Notes: generated from the letters alone by a model not told the origin. Positions 34,734-44,225 are shown, counted from the stretch's first letter. The stretch: DNA of 64,000 nucleotides from Shewanella carassii (GCF_002777975.1 NZ_NGVS01000033.1:1-64000); one strand, 5' to 3'. Program-made: numbers and translations.

Positions 34734-34840
34734 TCCCGGTTGTCACTCAACATAGCTTGTTGAGGTGACAGCCACTGCTTGAGTCGACAGGGAATATGGC
34801 ATCATGGTGAAAACAATAATAAGGACAGGAGAGTAACGGA

Positions 34841-37543
34841 ATGAAGTTAACTATCGCGGCGTTAGCCATTGCCTTGAGCTTGGGGCTGACGGCTTGTTCT
34901 GACAAGCCGCCGGCAACCGGGACTGAACCAGGGCAGAGCCAAGCCGGTTCTTCGTCAAAAGCCTCGAGCGAAGATCTGACTCAGAATAAGCTGCATAGCT
35001 TTGCCCAGAGTTTGCAGCTGAAATATGCCGTGCTGTCCAATGTGCCGGATGACAACTGTGACCCGAGCCGTGCCGAAGGCCGCTGTTTCCAGGCGCAAAT
35101 CCGCCTGACTCCGAGCGAAGATCTCAGCGCTTCTGACTGGGAAATCTATTTTAGCCAGATGCGTCCGGTACTCTCGGTTGCCTCACCTGAGTTTCATATA
35201 GAGCATATTCAGGGCGATCTGCATCGTCTGACGCCAACCGCCGCCTTCGGCGGTTTCAAAAAGGGTGTCAGCGAAATCATCAATTTTCGCGGTGAGCTGT
35301 GGCAGCTGTCGGAAATCGATGCCATGCCCAACTATTACATGGTGGTTGAGGGGCTCAAGCCGGAGGTCATCGCCAGCACTGAAGTTAAGCAAGACCCGGA
35401 TACCGGGCTTGAGTTGCTTCCCTATGTGCAGCCTTACACGGATGCCGAGAAACAATATCGCCGCAGCTCACAGGATAGGCTGCCCTGGGATACCGCCAAT
35501 GTCGTCTTCGGCCAAAATGCCGATACTCCCGATGATGCCGGCCTTGCGGTGGCAAGCCTTATTCCTAAGCCGGATTCAGTGACTTGGCTTGAACAAACAC
35601 CCGTCACCCTCAATGCCGGGATTAAGCTTAACCCGAGCCACATAGCTAACGGAGTCGAGCTGCAATCACTCGAGGCGGCGCTCTCGCGCCTACAAAGGCT
35701 GGGTGTCAGCCAGAGCAAACAAGGATTGGCGCTTAACTTGCTGCCGCTCAAGGGCGGGCAAAGTGAGCACTATCGACTCGAGATTGAGGCCGGCGGGATA
35801 AACCTGGCCGCCGCAGACGCCGCGGGTTACTCCTATGGCTTGGCGAGTCTTGCCGCCTTGCTGCAGTTGCCTGCCGATAATACCCAATCAATAGCACTGC
35901 CACAGCTGCGCATTCAAGATGGCCCCAGATACCCGTTTCGCGGCATGCATCTGGATGTTGGCCGCAACTTCCATTCCAAGGCGTTTGTGCTGAACCTGCT
36001 GGAGCAGATGGCGGCCTATAAACTCAACGTATTGCATTTGCACATGGCCGACGATGAAGGCTGGCGCCTGCAGATCCCCGGTTTGCCGGAGCTGACCGAG
36101 ATTGGCAGCAAGCGCTGCCACGATCTTGATGAAAACCGCTGTTTGCTGCCGCAACTGGGCAGTGGCCCCAATCCTGAGACTGAGGTCAACGGGTACTACA
36201 CGACCCAGGACTATATAGACATTCTCAAGTTTGCCGCCGCAAGACAGATCCAGGTGATCCCGTCGATGGATATGCCGGGGCACTCCCGCGCCGCTATCAA
36301 ATCGATGCAGGCCCGTAGCCGCAAGTTATTGGCTCAGGGCGACAGTCAGGCCGCCAACCAATATCTGCTGGCGGATCCCGAGGATGCCACTGTCTACAGC
36401 TCTATTCAGTATTACAACGACAACACGCTCAATGTCTGTATGGAGTCCAGTTACACCTTTGTCGCCAAGGTGATAGATGAAATTGCCAAGCTGCATCAGG
36501 CCGCCGGAGTACCGCTTAAGCGCTACCACATAGGTGCCGATGAGACCGCCGGTGCCTGGCTCGACTCGCCGGCCTGTGAACGCTTTATTGCGGCCAATTC
36601 GCAGCGAGTGGCCGACAAATCGGCCCTCGGCGCCTACTTTATTGAGCGGGTATCGCAGATGCTGGCCGAGCGAGGCATAGAGGCGGCCGGTTGGAGCGAT
36701 GGCATGAGTCACGTCAACCCGGCCAATATGCCGACCCCGGTGCAAAGCAATATCTGGGACATAGTCGCCCACGGCGGCTTCAAGCGGGCGCATGCCCAGG
36801 CCAATCTCGGCTGGGATACTGTGCTGTCCAACCCGGAAGTACTCTATTTCGATATGCCGCCGGCGGCCGATCCGAAAGAGCCCGGCTATTACTGGGCCAG
36901 TCGCAGCAGCAATAGTCGCAAGTTACACAGCTTTATGCCGGATAATCTGCCGGCCAATGCCGAACAGTGGGGCGATATTGAGGCCAGGCCTTTTGTCGCC
37001 GATGACACAGAACAACTCAGCCCACAAGGAAAGCGTCTCAGCGGCCCAATGGCGCCGGGCAGGGGCTTTATAGGCCTGCAGGGGCAACTTTGGAGTGAGA
37101 CGATTCGCAGCGACACGACCGCAGCCTACATGATTTTCCCTCGCCTCTTGGTTTTGGCGGAAAAGGCCTGGCATAAGCCGGACTGGGAGCTGGCTTACCG
37201 GCATCAGGGGGCAAGTTACAGCCAGGATTCCGGTTATTTCGGTGCCGAGCAGCGACAGGCGCAGGCAGAGGATTGGCATCGACTGGCCAACATCCTGGGG
37301 CATAAGGAGTTGGCCAAGCTGGATAAGGCCGGGGTGCATTACCGTTTGCCGCTGCCGGGCGGCAGAATCAAGGATGGCAAGCTTGAGGCCAATATCATCT
37401 TTCCCGGGCTCAAGATCCAATATCGCCGACCAGGAGCTGAATGGCAGGAGTATCGCGGCCCTGTGGCAATTGCTGCGCCGCTTGAGCTTCGCAGTGTTTC
37501 GCCCGATGGCCGCCGCTATAGCCGGGTTCAGCCACTGAATTAG
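34841..37543 (+). CDS. Beta-N-acetylhexosaminidase (GH20), lipoprotein
   Basis: This 900-residue enzyme releases terminal GlcNAc from chitooligosaccharides. A lipobox (LGLTACSDK, Cys19) indicates attachment to the outer membrane, followed by a Ser-rich linker. It contains an N-terminal carbohydrate-binding-like region, a GH20 domain 2 (about 250-360), and a catalytic barrel from FRGMHLDVGRNFHSKAFVLNLLEQMAAYKLNVLHLHMADDEGWRLQI. The catalytic pair is Asp567-Glu568 in HIGADETAGAW. The large size and domain order are like Vibrio and Serratia chitobiases. It belongs to the nag regulon by operator and position, and is transcribed alone. Confidence 0.92.
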   Translation: MKLTIAALAIALSLGLTACSDKPPATGTEPGQSQAGSSSKASSEDLTQNKLHSFAQSLQLKYAVLSNVPDDNCDPSRAEGRCFQAQIRLTPSEDLSASDWEIYFSQMRPVLSVASPEFHIEHIQGDLHRLTPTAAFGGFKKGVSEIINFRGELWQLSEIDAMPNYYMVVEGLKPEVIASTEVKQDPDTGLELLPYVQPYTDAEKQYRRSSQDRLPWDTANVVFGQNADTPDDAGLAVASLIPKPDSVTWLEQTPVTLNAGIKLNPSHIANGVELQSLEAALSRLQRLGVSQSKQGLALNLLPLKGGQSEHYRLEIEAGGINLAAADAAGYSYGLASLAALLQLPADNTQSIALPQLRIQDGPRYPFRGMHLDVGRNFHSKAFVLNLLEQMAAYKLNVLHLHMADDEGWRLQIPGLPELTEIGSKRCHDLDENRCLLPQLGSGPNPETEVNGYYTTQDYIDILKFAAARQIQVIPSMDMPGHSRAAIKSMQARSRKLLAQGDSQAANQYLLADPEDATVYSSIQYYNDNTLNVCMESSYTFVAKVIDEIAKLHQAAGVPLKRYHIGADETAGAWLDSPACERFIAANSQRVADKSALGAYFIERVSQMLAERGIEAAGWSDGMSHVNPANMPTPVQSNIWDIVAHGGFKRAHAQANLGWDTVLSNPEVLYFDMPPAADPKEPGYYWASRSSNSRKLHSFMPDNLPANAEQWGDIEARPFVADDTEQLSPQGKRLSGPMAPGRGFIGLQGQLWSETIRSDTTAAYMIFPRLLVLAEKAWHKPDWELAYRHQGASYSQDSGYFGAEQRQAQAEDWHRLANILGHKELAKLDKAGVHYRLPLPGGRIKDGKLEANIIFPGLKIQYRRPGAEWQEYRGPVAIAAPLELRSVSPDGRRYSRVQPLN

Positions 37544-37565
37544 CCTTTAAGCAGATACGGATGTG

Positions 37566-37592
37566 GGCAGGCGTTAACAGATAACGCCTGCC
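37566..37592 (+). terminator. Hairpin after hexosaminidase
   Basis: A perfect 11-bp stem, GGCAGGCGTTA with TAACGCCTGCC, has a 5-base loop and lies 22 bp after the stop. No clear T-run follows. Confidence 0.55.
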
Positions 37593-37783
37593 ACGTCTTA
37601 GCTTATTGCCTGACTTATTTTTAATGCCTGGTTTTAATACTTGAGTGGCGTTTAAGAGTAGTTAAGGACGCCTGAGTCGCTCAAAGATAGTGGCTTAATG
37701 AGTATTTATTGGTTAATTTTCAATATATTAATCAGGTCAAAGTCCTGGTCATGAGTCGATTTATTTCTGCTGATTAAAAATAA

Positions 37784-37799
37784 ATGACAACGCTGTCAT
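37784..37799. promoter_or_regulatory. NagR operator 3 (nagKBAX)
   Basis: ATGACAACGCTGTCAT is the exact reverse complement of operators 1 and 2. It lies 171 bp before the nagK start. Confidence 0.85.
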
Positions 37800-37969
37800 T
37801 TTTAATGTAACATTAGTTTAACCACATGGTTAACGATAGCTTTAACTTGAGTCCGCTCAGTGGAATGTCACCGGGTAAATCCTGAAAGGCGCCTTACTGC
37901 AGCGATTTGTCAGTGTTCCGCCGCGCCAGATTGCGCCGTGACCATAAAAGAAACAGAAAGAGGTCTGCC

Positions 37970-38917
37970 ATGGGGGAAAACCCGACACCGGATGCACAAG
38001 TGTATATAGGGATAGACGGCGGCGGCAGTAAGTGCCGGGCAACCGTCTACTGCCGGCAAAAGGGTGTGCTGGGAACCGGAGTTGCCGGTCGGGCCAATCC
38101 TTTGCACGGTCTGAGCCAAACTTTCGACTCCATCATAAGTGCTACAGGTTTGGCCCTGGCCGATGCCGGTCTGCGGCAAGCCGATTGCGCCAATATAGTG
38201 GCCGGTCTCGGGCTTGCCGGTGTCAATATTCCCAGGCTTTATCAGGAGATCCTCGATTGGAGGCATCCCTTTGCCGCCATGTACCTGACCACAGATCTGC
38301 ATACCGCCTGCATTGGCGCCCACCAGGGGGAAGAGGGTGCCGTCATCATCACAGGCACAGGTTCCTGTGGTTATGCCCATGTGGGCGAACGGCAATTGTC
38401 TCTCGGTGGTCATGGCTTTGCTCTGGGCGATAAGGGCAGTGGTGCCTGGATGGGCTTGAAAGCCGCGGAGCAAGTGTTGTTGTCGCTCGATGGTTTTGCG
38501 CCGCAAACAGCCCTTGGCGCCAAACTGCTGGCCCATTTCGGGGTGACAGATGCCCTGGGGATAGTGGAAAACCTCGCAGGACGCTCCTCCAGTTGTTATG
38601 CCGCCCTGGCGAGAATAGTGCTGTCCTGTGCGGCCGAGGGCGATGATACCGCCACTGCCATAGTCAGCGAAGGTGCCGACTATATCAGCCGGTTGGCACG
38701 GCGCCTGTTTGAACTCAATCCGCCGCGATTTGCCATGATAGGCGGCCTGGCCGAGCCGCTCCGGCCCTGGCTGGCCGACGATGTGGTCGAACGAATCGCC
38801 CCCGTGTTGGCGCCACCGGAAATCGGTGCCGTGCACTTTGCCATGCACCAACACTCGCAATTTTCAGCCCGTCCGGCCGATGCCGGCGCATACGACTTAG
38901 CAAAGGTGAAACCATGA
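37970..38917 (+). CDS. nagK: N-acetylglucosamine kinase (BadF/BadG family)
   Basis: This 315-residue ASKHA-fold kinase phosphorylates cytosolic GlcNAc at C6. The phosphate-1 motif YIGIDGGGSKCRA is at about 10-22. ITGTGSCGYAHVG and SLGGHGFALGDKGSGAWMGLKA form the second phosphate and sugar-binding parts. The adenosine motif is near PPRFAMIGGLAEPLRPWL. The start at 37970 follows AAGAGG; the open frame runs back to 37907, but the extra residues are basic and unlike the family. It opens the operon, and its stop overlaps nagB by 4 bp. This is the non-PTS route used by Shewanella. Confidence 0.92.
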   Translation: MGENPTPDAQVYIGIDGGGSKCRATVYCRQKGVLGTGVAGRANPLHGLSQTFDSIISATGLALADAGLRQADCANIVAGLGLAGVNIPRLYQEILDWRHPFAAMYLTTDLHTACIGAHQGEEGAVIITGTGSCGYAHVGERQLSLGGHGFALGDKGSGAWMGLKAAEQVLLSLDGFAPQTALGAKLLAHFGVTDALGIVENLAGRSSSCYAALARIVLSCAAEGDDTATAIVSEGADYISRLARRLFELNPPRFAMIGGLAEPLRPWLADDVVERIAPVLAPPEIGAVHFAMHQHSQFSARPADAGAYDLAKVKP

Positions 38918-39912
38918 CCCATACCATAATGGAGCGCGAGGCTCGCAGTGCTCCCGAAAAGATTGCCAACCAGTTGCAGGCCAATGACCGGTTAGCCCGG
39001 GAACTGGGGCAGCGGCTGCGCGAGTTTGCTCCCAAGTTTGTGATGATTGTGGGGCGCGGTTCTTCTGATCACGCCGGAGTATTTGCCAAGTATCTGTTTG
39101 AAATAGAAGCCGGTGTGCCTACCTTTGCCGCCGCGCCTTCGGTGGCCAGTGTCTATGGCAAGCGCTTGCAGTTGGCCGGTGGTCTGGTGATAGTCATCTC
39201 TCAGTCGGGACGCAGCCCGGATATTCTGGCCCAGGCCAAGATGGCCCGCGAAGCCGGTGCCTTTTGCGTGGCGCTGGTCAATGATGAAACTGCACCCATT
39301 AAGGACATAGTCGATCTTGTATTGCCGCTTCGCGCCGGAGAGGAGCAGGCGGTGGCCGCCACCAAGAGCTATTTGGCTACCCTGTCGGCGCTGCTGCAAC
39401 TGGCCGCTGCCTGGACCCAGAGCCCTGAGTTGGCCCGCGCCATAGATGAATTGCCCCAGGCGCTGCAGGCGGCTGTGGATGCAGAACCTCAACTGACTGC
39501 CGAATCTTTGCAGCACAGCAACAATCTGGTAGTGCTGGGACGAGGACTGGGTTATGCCATCAGTAAAGAGATAGCGCTCAAACTCAAGGAGGTCTGTTCT
39601 ATCCATGCCGAGGCCTTCTCCAGCGCCGAATTTCTCCATGGCCCTGTGACTCTGGTGGAGAACCACCTCAAAATAGTCGATGTCTGTGTGGCCGATGAAT
39701 CCTATGCCAGCCATCTTGAGCAGATAGCCGAAGTCGGGCGCCGCGGCGCTGAGTTGGTTCACCTCAAGCAAACCGCCAATGAGGTTCATCCCAGAGTCGC
39801 GCCTCTGGCATTGCTGCAGCGTTTTTATATCGATGTGGCCGCTGTGGCCATAGCCAGAGGCATAGATCCGGATCAACCGGCCGGGCTTAAGAAAGTCACC
39901 CAAACCCTTTGA
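38914..39912 (+). CDS. nagB: Glucosamine-6-phosphate deaminase, SIS-type (NagB-II)
   Basis: This 332-residue protein is built of two SIS (sugar isomerase) domains. It replaces the classical NagB in Shewanella and converts glucosamine-6-phosphate to fructose-6-phosphate and ammonia. Domain 1 has IVGRGSSDHAGVFAKYLFE and VIVISQSGRSPDILAQ; domain 2 has VLGRGLGYAISKEIALKLKEVCSIHAEAFSSAEFLHGPVTLVE. It resembles the isomerase half of GlmS but lacks the glutaminase domain, which suits catabolism. Its start codon overlaps the nagK stop, indicating coupled translation. Confidence 0.92.
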   Translation: MTHTIMEREARSAPEKIANQLQANDRLARELGQRLREFAPKFVMIVGRGSSDHAGVFAKYLFEIEAGVPTFAAAPSVASVYGKRLQLAGGLVIVISQSGRSPDILAQAKMAREAGAFCVALVNDETAPIKDIVDLVLPLRAGEEQAVAATKSYLATLSALLQLAAAWTQSPELARAIDELPQALQAAVDAEPQLTAESLQHSNNLVVLGRGLGYAISKEIALKLKEVCSIHAEAFSSAEFLHGPVTLVENHLKIVDVCVADESYASHLEQIAEVGRRGAELVHLKQTANEVHPRVAPLALLQRFYIDVAAVAIARGIDPDQPAGLKKVTQTL

Positions 39913-39961
39913 TTAAAGTGGCCGACGTGCCTAAACGGGACAACGCAGTGGAGAGCAGAGA

Positions 39962-41107
39962 ATGACGCAAACCTTTATCGCCGAGCGCTTGTTCGATGGC
40001 AGGCAATATCATCACAATCTGAGCTTTGCCGTGGAGAAAGGCCATCTGCAGGCCTTGGGCTCTGCGGCAGGTTCAGATGCTATCCGCCTGCAAGGCCTGG
40101 TCGTACCCGGGTTTATCGATGTGCAGGTCAATGGCGGTGGCGGCGCGCTGTTTAACGGCGAGCCTACGCTCGAGTGTATCGCAACCATAGGCCGGGCCCA
40201 CGCCAGGTTCGGCACCACAGGCTTTTTGCCGACCCTGATCAGCGACAGAATCGAGGTGATGAACCGCGCGGCCGATGCGGTGGCCGATGCGATAGCCAGG
40301 CAAAGCACAGGGGTGTTGGGGATACATTTTGAGGGGCCGCACTTGTCTGTGCCGAAGAAAGGCGTGCATCCACAGCAGTATATCCGCCGAATTTCCGATG
40401 CCGAGCTGGCACTGTTCAGCCGTCAGGACTTGGGTGTTCGCTTGCTGACTCTGGCACCGGAAAATGTGGCGCCTGAGGTTATCAGTGCCTTGGTCGAGGC
40501 CGGTGTCCGTGTTTGTCTAGGTCACTCCAATGCCGACTATGATACCGTGCGTTCGGCCCTGGCGGCCGGTGCCAGCGGTTTTACTCACCTCTACAACGCC
40601 ATGTCGCCCTTGGGCTCCAGAGCACCGGGTATGGTGGGCGCCGCCATAGAGGACGAGGCCAGTTGGTGTGGCCTTATCGTCGATGGTCACCATGTGCATC
40701 CGGCTGCAGCCAAGGTGGCCATCCGCGCCAAGGCCAAAGGCAAGATGCTCTTGGTGACGGACGCCATGCCACCTGTGGGGTTGGATCAAGATGCCAGTTT
40801 TGAGCTCTTTGGTCAGCAGGTGCTGCGCCAGGGCGATAGACTCAACGCCATCACAGGAGAGCTGGCCGGATGTGTGCTGGATATGAATACCGCGGTGCGA
40901 AACGCTGTCTCTCTGCTGGGGCTCAGTGTTGAAGAATCCATACGGATGGCGAGCGAGTATCCGGCGGCATTTCTTGGACTCGAGCAGCAAGGCCACTTGG
41001 CTGCGGGCAAACGTGCCGATTTTCTGGTGCTCGATAATGAACTCAAGGTGCAAAGCACCTATATCGGCGGTCAATTGGTTTACGCCGCCGAGGAAAGAGT
41101 GCGCTGA
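39962..41107 (+). CDS. nagA: N-acetylglucosamine-6-phosphate deacetylase
   Basis: This 381-residue amidohydrolase removes acetate from GlcNAc-6-phosphate. The VVPGFIDVQVNGGGGALFN opening replaces the usual HGH. The metal-binding Glu lies in GIHFEGPHLSVPKKGVHP (about 119-136). Histidines lie in CLGHSNADYDTVRSALAAGASGFTHLYNAMSPL and DGHHVHP, and the catalytic Asp in LVTDAMPPVGLD. A typical C-terminal beta extension is present. It is the third gene of the operon, 49 bp after nagB, in a pathway order kinase, deaminase, deacetylase. Confidence 0.93.
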   Translation: MTQTFIAERLFDGRQYHHNLSFAVEKGHLQALGSAAGSDAIRLQGLVVPGFIDVQVNGGGGALFNGEPTLECIATIGRAHARFGTTGFLPTLISDRIEVMNRAADAVADAIARQSTGVLGIHFEGPHLSVPKKGVHPQQYIRRISDAELALFSRQDLGVRLLTLAPENVAPEVISALVEAGVRVCLGHSNADYDTVRSALAAGASGFTHLYNAMSPLGSRAPGMVGAAIEDEASWCGLIVDGHHVHPAAAKVAIRAKAKGKMLLVTDAMPPVGLDQDASFELFGQQVLRQGDRLNAITGELAGCVLDMNTAVRNAVSLLGLSVEESIRMASEYPAAFLGLEQQGHLAAGKRADFLVLDNELKVQSTYIGGQLVYAAEERVR

Positions 41108-41199
41108 AATAAGCCGTTGCGCCAAGAACGCGATTAACCCTCTTCACATAAGCAGTGCAGCTTTTACCCGGATAAAGATAATAACAACAGGGAAGCCCT

Positions 41200-42345
41200 A
41201 TGACTGAAAAGATAGCGGCGGCAACTGAGACCGCCAACAAGCCCAGGCTGATGTCGCTCGATGCGCTGCGGGGCTTTGACATGTTCTGGATCCTCGGCGG
41301 TGAAGCGCTATTTGCCGCTCTCTTGCTGCTGACTACTTGGAGTGGCTGGCGTTGGTTCGATGGCCAGATGCACCACAGCAGTTGGCATGGTTTTACCTTC
41401 TACGATCTTATCTTCCCGCTGTTTATCTTCCTCTCCGGCGTTGCCCTGGGTTTGTCTCCCAAGCGTCTGGACAAGTTGGCGTTTGCCGAGCGACTTCCAA
41501 AATATAAGCACGCAGTTAAGCGTTTGGCTTTACTGCTGTTTTTTGGCGTGCTCTACAATCACGGCTGGGGGACGGGCATGCCGGTGGCCCTGGATGAGAT
41601 ACGCTATGCCAGCGTCTTGGGGCGTATCGCCTTCGCCTGGTTTTTTGCCGCCATGCTGGTGTGGCACACAGGACTCAGAACCCAGATCTATGTTGCTGTC
41701 GTTATCTTGCTGGGATACGCCATGGTGCAGCTGTGGCTACCGGTCCCGGGCGGCAGTGCCGGGGACTTTAGCGCCGCCGGTTCTATCAACGCCTGGGTAG
41801 ACAATCATTTCCTGCCCGGGATCAGCTACCAACATAAGCCTTATGATCCGGAAGGCCTGTTATCGACCCTTCCTGCAGTGGTCAATGCTTTGGCCGGTGT
41901 GTTTGTGGGCCGCTTTTTGCAGCAGCAAAGTCTTTCAGCCTGGGGCAGGGTAGGTTTGCTGTGTTTGGCCGGGCTGGTTTGTTTGGGGCTTGGCTGGCTG
42001 CTTAATCCTCTGATCCCGGTTAATAAAGATCTCTGGACCAGCAGTTTTGTGCTGGTGAGCAGCGGCTGGAGTCTGTTGCTGCTGGCGCTGTTCTACGCCG
42101 TTATCGATGTGCTTGGGCTGCGTTGGTTGGGTTTCCCCTTTGTGGTGATTGGTTGCAACGCCATCATCATCTATCTCGCTTCCAGTCTCGTTCAGTGGCG
42201 CTATAGCAGCGAAAGTCTGCTTGGCGGTTTTATCAATAGCGCTCCCGAGAACTGGCAGCCACTGCTTGGTGTATTGGCCATGCTCGGGGTGCAATGGTTG
42301 CTGCTCTGGTGGATGTATCGCAGGCAGTTGTTTATTCGGGTTTGA
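41200..42345 (+). CDS. nagX: NagX, inner-membrane acyltransferase-like protein
   Basis: This 381-residue membrane protein has about ten hydrophobic segments. It matches the DUF5009/heparan-alpha-glucosaminide N-acetyltransferase-like family: SLDALRGFDMFWILGGEAL at about 20-38, and a conserved HHSSWHGFTFYDLIFPLFIFLSGVALGLS. In Shewanella it is known as NagX and is conserved in the nag cluster without an established reaction. The human relative acetylates glucosamine across the lysosomal membrane, so a role in transmembrane acetyl transfer to an amino sugar is plausible (inference). It follows nagA by 92 bp, and the MITE-like element begins 5 bp after its stop. Confidence 0.88.
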   Translation: MTEKIAAATETANKPRLMSLDALRGFDMFWILGGEALFAALLLLTTWSGWRWFDGQMHHSSWHGFTFYDLIFPLFIFLSGVALGLSPKRLDKLAFAERLPKYKHAVKRLALLLFFGVLYNHGWGTGMPVALDEIRYASVLGRIAFAWFFAAMLVWHTGLRTQIYVAVVILLGYAMVQLWLPVPGGSAGDFSAAGSINAWVDNHFLPGISYQHKPYDPEGLLSTLPAVVNALAGVFVGRFLQQQSLSAWGRVGLLCLAGLVCLGLGWLLNPLIPVNKDLWTSSFVLVSSGWSLLLLALFYAVIDVLGLRWLGFPFVVIGCNAIIIYLASSLVQWRYSSESLLGGFINSAPENWQPLLGVLAMLGVQWLLLWWMYRRQLFIRV

Positions 42346-42350
42346 GGCTT

Positions 42351-42632
42351 AGGGAAGGTGCGAACGAGTCCTCGTGGCCTTCTCTTTTGTAGAGAGTGGC
42401 TTGAACAGCAATTGGCGTTCAAGGCATCTGACTGAAGGCATGCTGGGGCCTGTCGAAGTTGGATAACGTAGAGAGCCGATTGCTGTGCAAGCCCCGAAGG
42501 GCGTGGCTTACAAGCCTGCCTGCTGTGTTGTGCTTCTTGCAAAGGACTAAGGCCATTTGCTGCGAACCACGCCTTGCATCCAGGCCTGTAAGCCGATGCA
42601 GAGCACACATGGGACTTGTTCGAACCTTCTTT
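42351..42632. mobile_element. MITE-like element with imperfect terminal inverted repeats
   Basis: The left end AGGGAAGGTGCGAACGAGTC (42351-42370) and right end GGACTTGTTCGAACCTTC (about 42612-42629) are inverted repeats matching at about 17 of 22 positions. The 282-bp interior has no credible gene. The last 60 bp recur at 649-711. Size, ends and lack of transposase fit a miniature element moved by a transposase encoded elsewhere. It sits between nagX and the nagP operator. Confidence 0.7.
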
Positions 42633-42672
42633 CGCTCGCCGAACAAGCGGTCATCTGCCTGGTTTAAAATTA

Positions 42673-42688
42673 ATGACAGCGTTGTCTT
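42673..42688. promoter_or_regulatory. NagR operator 4 (nagP)
   Basis: ATGACAGCGTTGTCTT differs from operators 1 and 2 at one base in the right half-site. It lies 150 bp before nagP. TTGTCT at 42683, with TAACTT 17 bp further on, may be the promoter. Confidence 0.8.
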
Positions 42689-42837
42689 TTTTGTTATTAT
42701 GACGTAACTTTATTGAAACAAAGCCGTGTATAAAGCTGCCGCGGCATCAAGGTTTCAAGGGTTAAACACCACTCAAGATGGATGGGGCGCCGATAAATTT
42801 GGTTGCCAAACAATAAATTACTATAAGAAGCAGGTTT

Positions 42838-44160
42838 ATGAACATGACAGTTGCTACCCCGGCTGACGCAGCCTCAAGAAGCAGTTTTCTGCCTATGACT
42901 ATCGTAGGTGCGCTGTTTTTCATCTTTGGATTTGTGACCTGGTTGAATGGTTCATTGATCCCTTTTCTGCAAATCATCTGTGAGCTCAATGAGTTTCAGG
43001 CACTGTTTGTCACCTTTGCCTTCTACATCGCTTATACCGTGATGGCGCTGCCCATGTCGTCTATCCTGCGCCGCACCGGCTATCGCAATGGCATGGCGGT
43101 AGGGCTGGGGATCATGGCCGTTGGCTCTATGCTGTTTATTCCCGCCGCCTTCAGCGCCAACTTTTTGATGTTCCTGCTGGCGCTTTTTGTACTGGGAACC
43201 GGCCTGACCATTTTGCAGACGGCATCCAACCCCTATGTGGTGCATATTGGTCCGAAGGAGAGCGCCGCCATGCGGATCTCCATCATGGGGTTGATTAACA
43301 AGGGGGCCGGGGTGATAGTGCCTATCCTGTTTACCGCTTTGGTACTGGCTGATCTGGAAGGGTTCACCGCCGGGCATCTGGCTGCCATGGCCCCGGCCGA
43401 GCGAGAAGCCCAAATAAGCGAACTGTCTTCGCGTCTGGTGATGCCCTATATCTATATGACGCTGGCGCTTGTGGTACTGATCGCACTGGTGAAGTTTTCT
43501 GCTTTGCCTGAAATCGCCTTCGAGGGAGAAGAGGGAGAGCACGCCGACAAGAGCGGTATAGTGCATTTCCCTCAGGTGATCCTGGGCGCCATAGCCATCT
43601 TTGCCTATGTGGGGGTTGAAGTGATTGCCGGTGATACCATAGGTCTCTATGGTGCCAGCCTCGACGTCAACAATTTCGCATCCCTGACCTCCTACACCAT
43701 GGTGTTTATGGTTATCGGCTACCTCTTGGGGGTTAGCTGTATTCCACGTTTTATCAGCCAGGAAAAGGCTTTGCTCGCCTCGGCCTTGGCGGGTATTGCT
43801 TGCATCTTTGGCATCATCTTCTCATCGGCCGAGAGCCATGCTATCTCGTCGCTGCTGTGGGGGTGGAGCGGTATTCCAACTATTCCGGATACAGTCACCT
43901 TCGTCGCCATGATGGGCCTAGCTCACGCTCTGGTTTGGCCTTCTGTGTGGCCGCTGGCGCTGGAAGGGCTGGGCAAATACACGGCCCAGGGCTCGGCGCT
44001 GCTGATCATGGGGATTTCAGGTGGCGCCATACTGCCGCTGATATTCGGCAAGATTGCCCACTTCAGTGACAATGTGCAGTTGGGTTACTGGATAGGCTTG
44101 CCCTGTTATCTGTTTATCCTCTTCTATGCGCTGAAAGGCCATAAGATGCGCAGTTGGTAA
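42838..44160 (+). CDS. nagP: N-acetylglucosamine permease (MFS, FucP-like)
   Basis: This 440-residue inner-membrane transporter has twelve predicted helices. It imports GlcNAc, probably with H+ as in related FucP/GlcP carriers. Family features are IVGALFFIFGFVTWLNGSLIPFLQIICELNEFQALFVTFAFYIAYTVMALP, LFVLGTGLTILQTASNPYVVHIGPKESAAMRIS and the central acidic loop EGEEGEHADKSG. Its own NagR operator makes it a separate unit from nagKBAX, and the MITE-like element between them may have changed their transcription from a single operon (inference). ATG at 42838 follows a weak AGAAG site. Confidence 0.92.
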   Translation: MNMTVATPADAASRSSFLPMTIVGALFFIFGFVTWLNGSLIPFLQIICELNEFQALFVTFAFYIAYTVMALPMSSILRRTGYRNGMAVGLGIMAVGSMLFIPAAFSANFLMFLLALFVLGTGLTILQTASNPYVVHIGPKESAAMRISIMGLINKGAGVIVPILFTALVLADLEGFTAGHLAAMAPAEREAQISELSSRLVMPYIYMTLALVVLIALVKFSALPEIAFEGEEGEHADKSGIVHFPQVILGAIAIFAYVGVEVIAGDTIGLYGASLDVNNFASLTSYTMVFMVIGYLLGVSCIPRFISQEKALLASALAGIACIFGIIFSSAESHAISSLLWGWSGIPTIPDTVTFVAMMGLAHALVWPSVWPLALEGLGKYTAQGSALLIMGISGGAILPLIFGKIAHFSDNVQLGYWIGLPCYLFILFYALKGHKMRSW

Positions 44161-44225
44161 CAGCGATAGTTTAACCCTCCTTGGTGACTTAACTGATCTG
44201 GTCGGCAATAGCCGTTTGCTTTAAG

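Noticed and set aside
42346..42680. Short coding gene between nagX and nagP
   Set aside because: The segment has terminal inverted repeats and matches the relic at 649-711, which better fits a non-coding MITE-like element.
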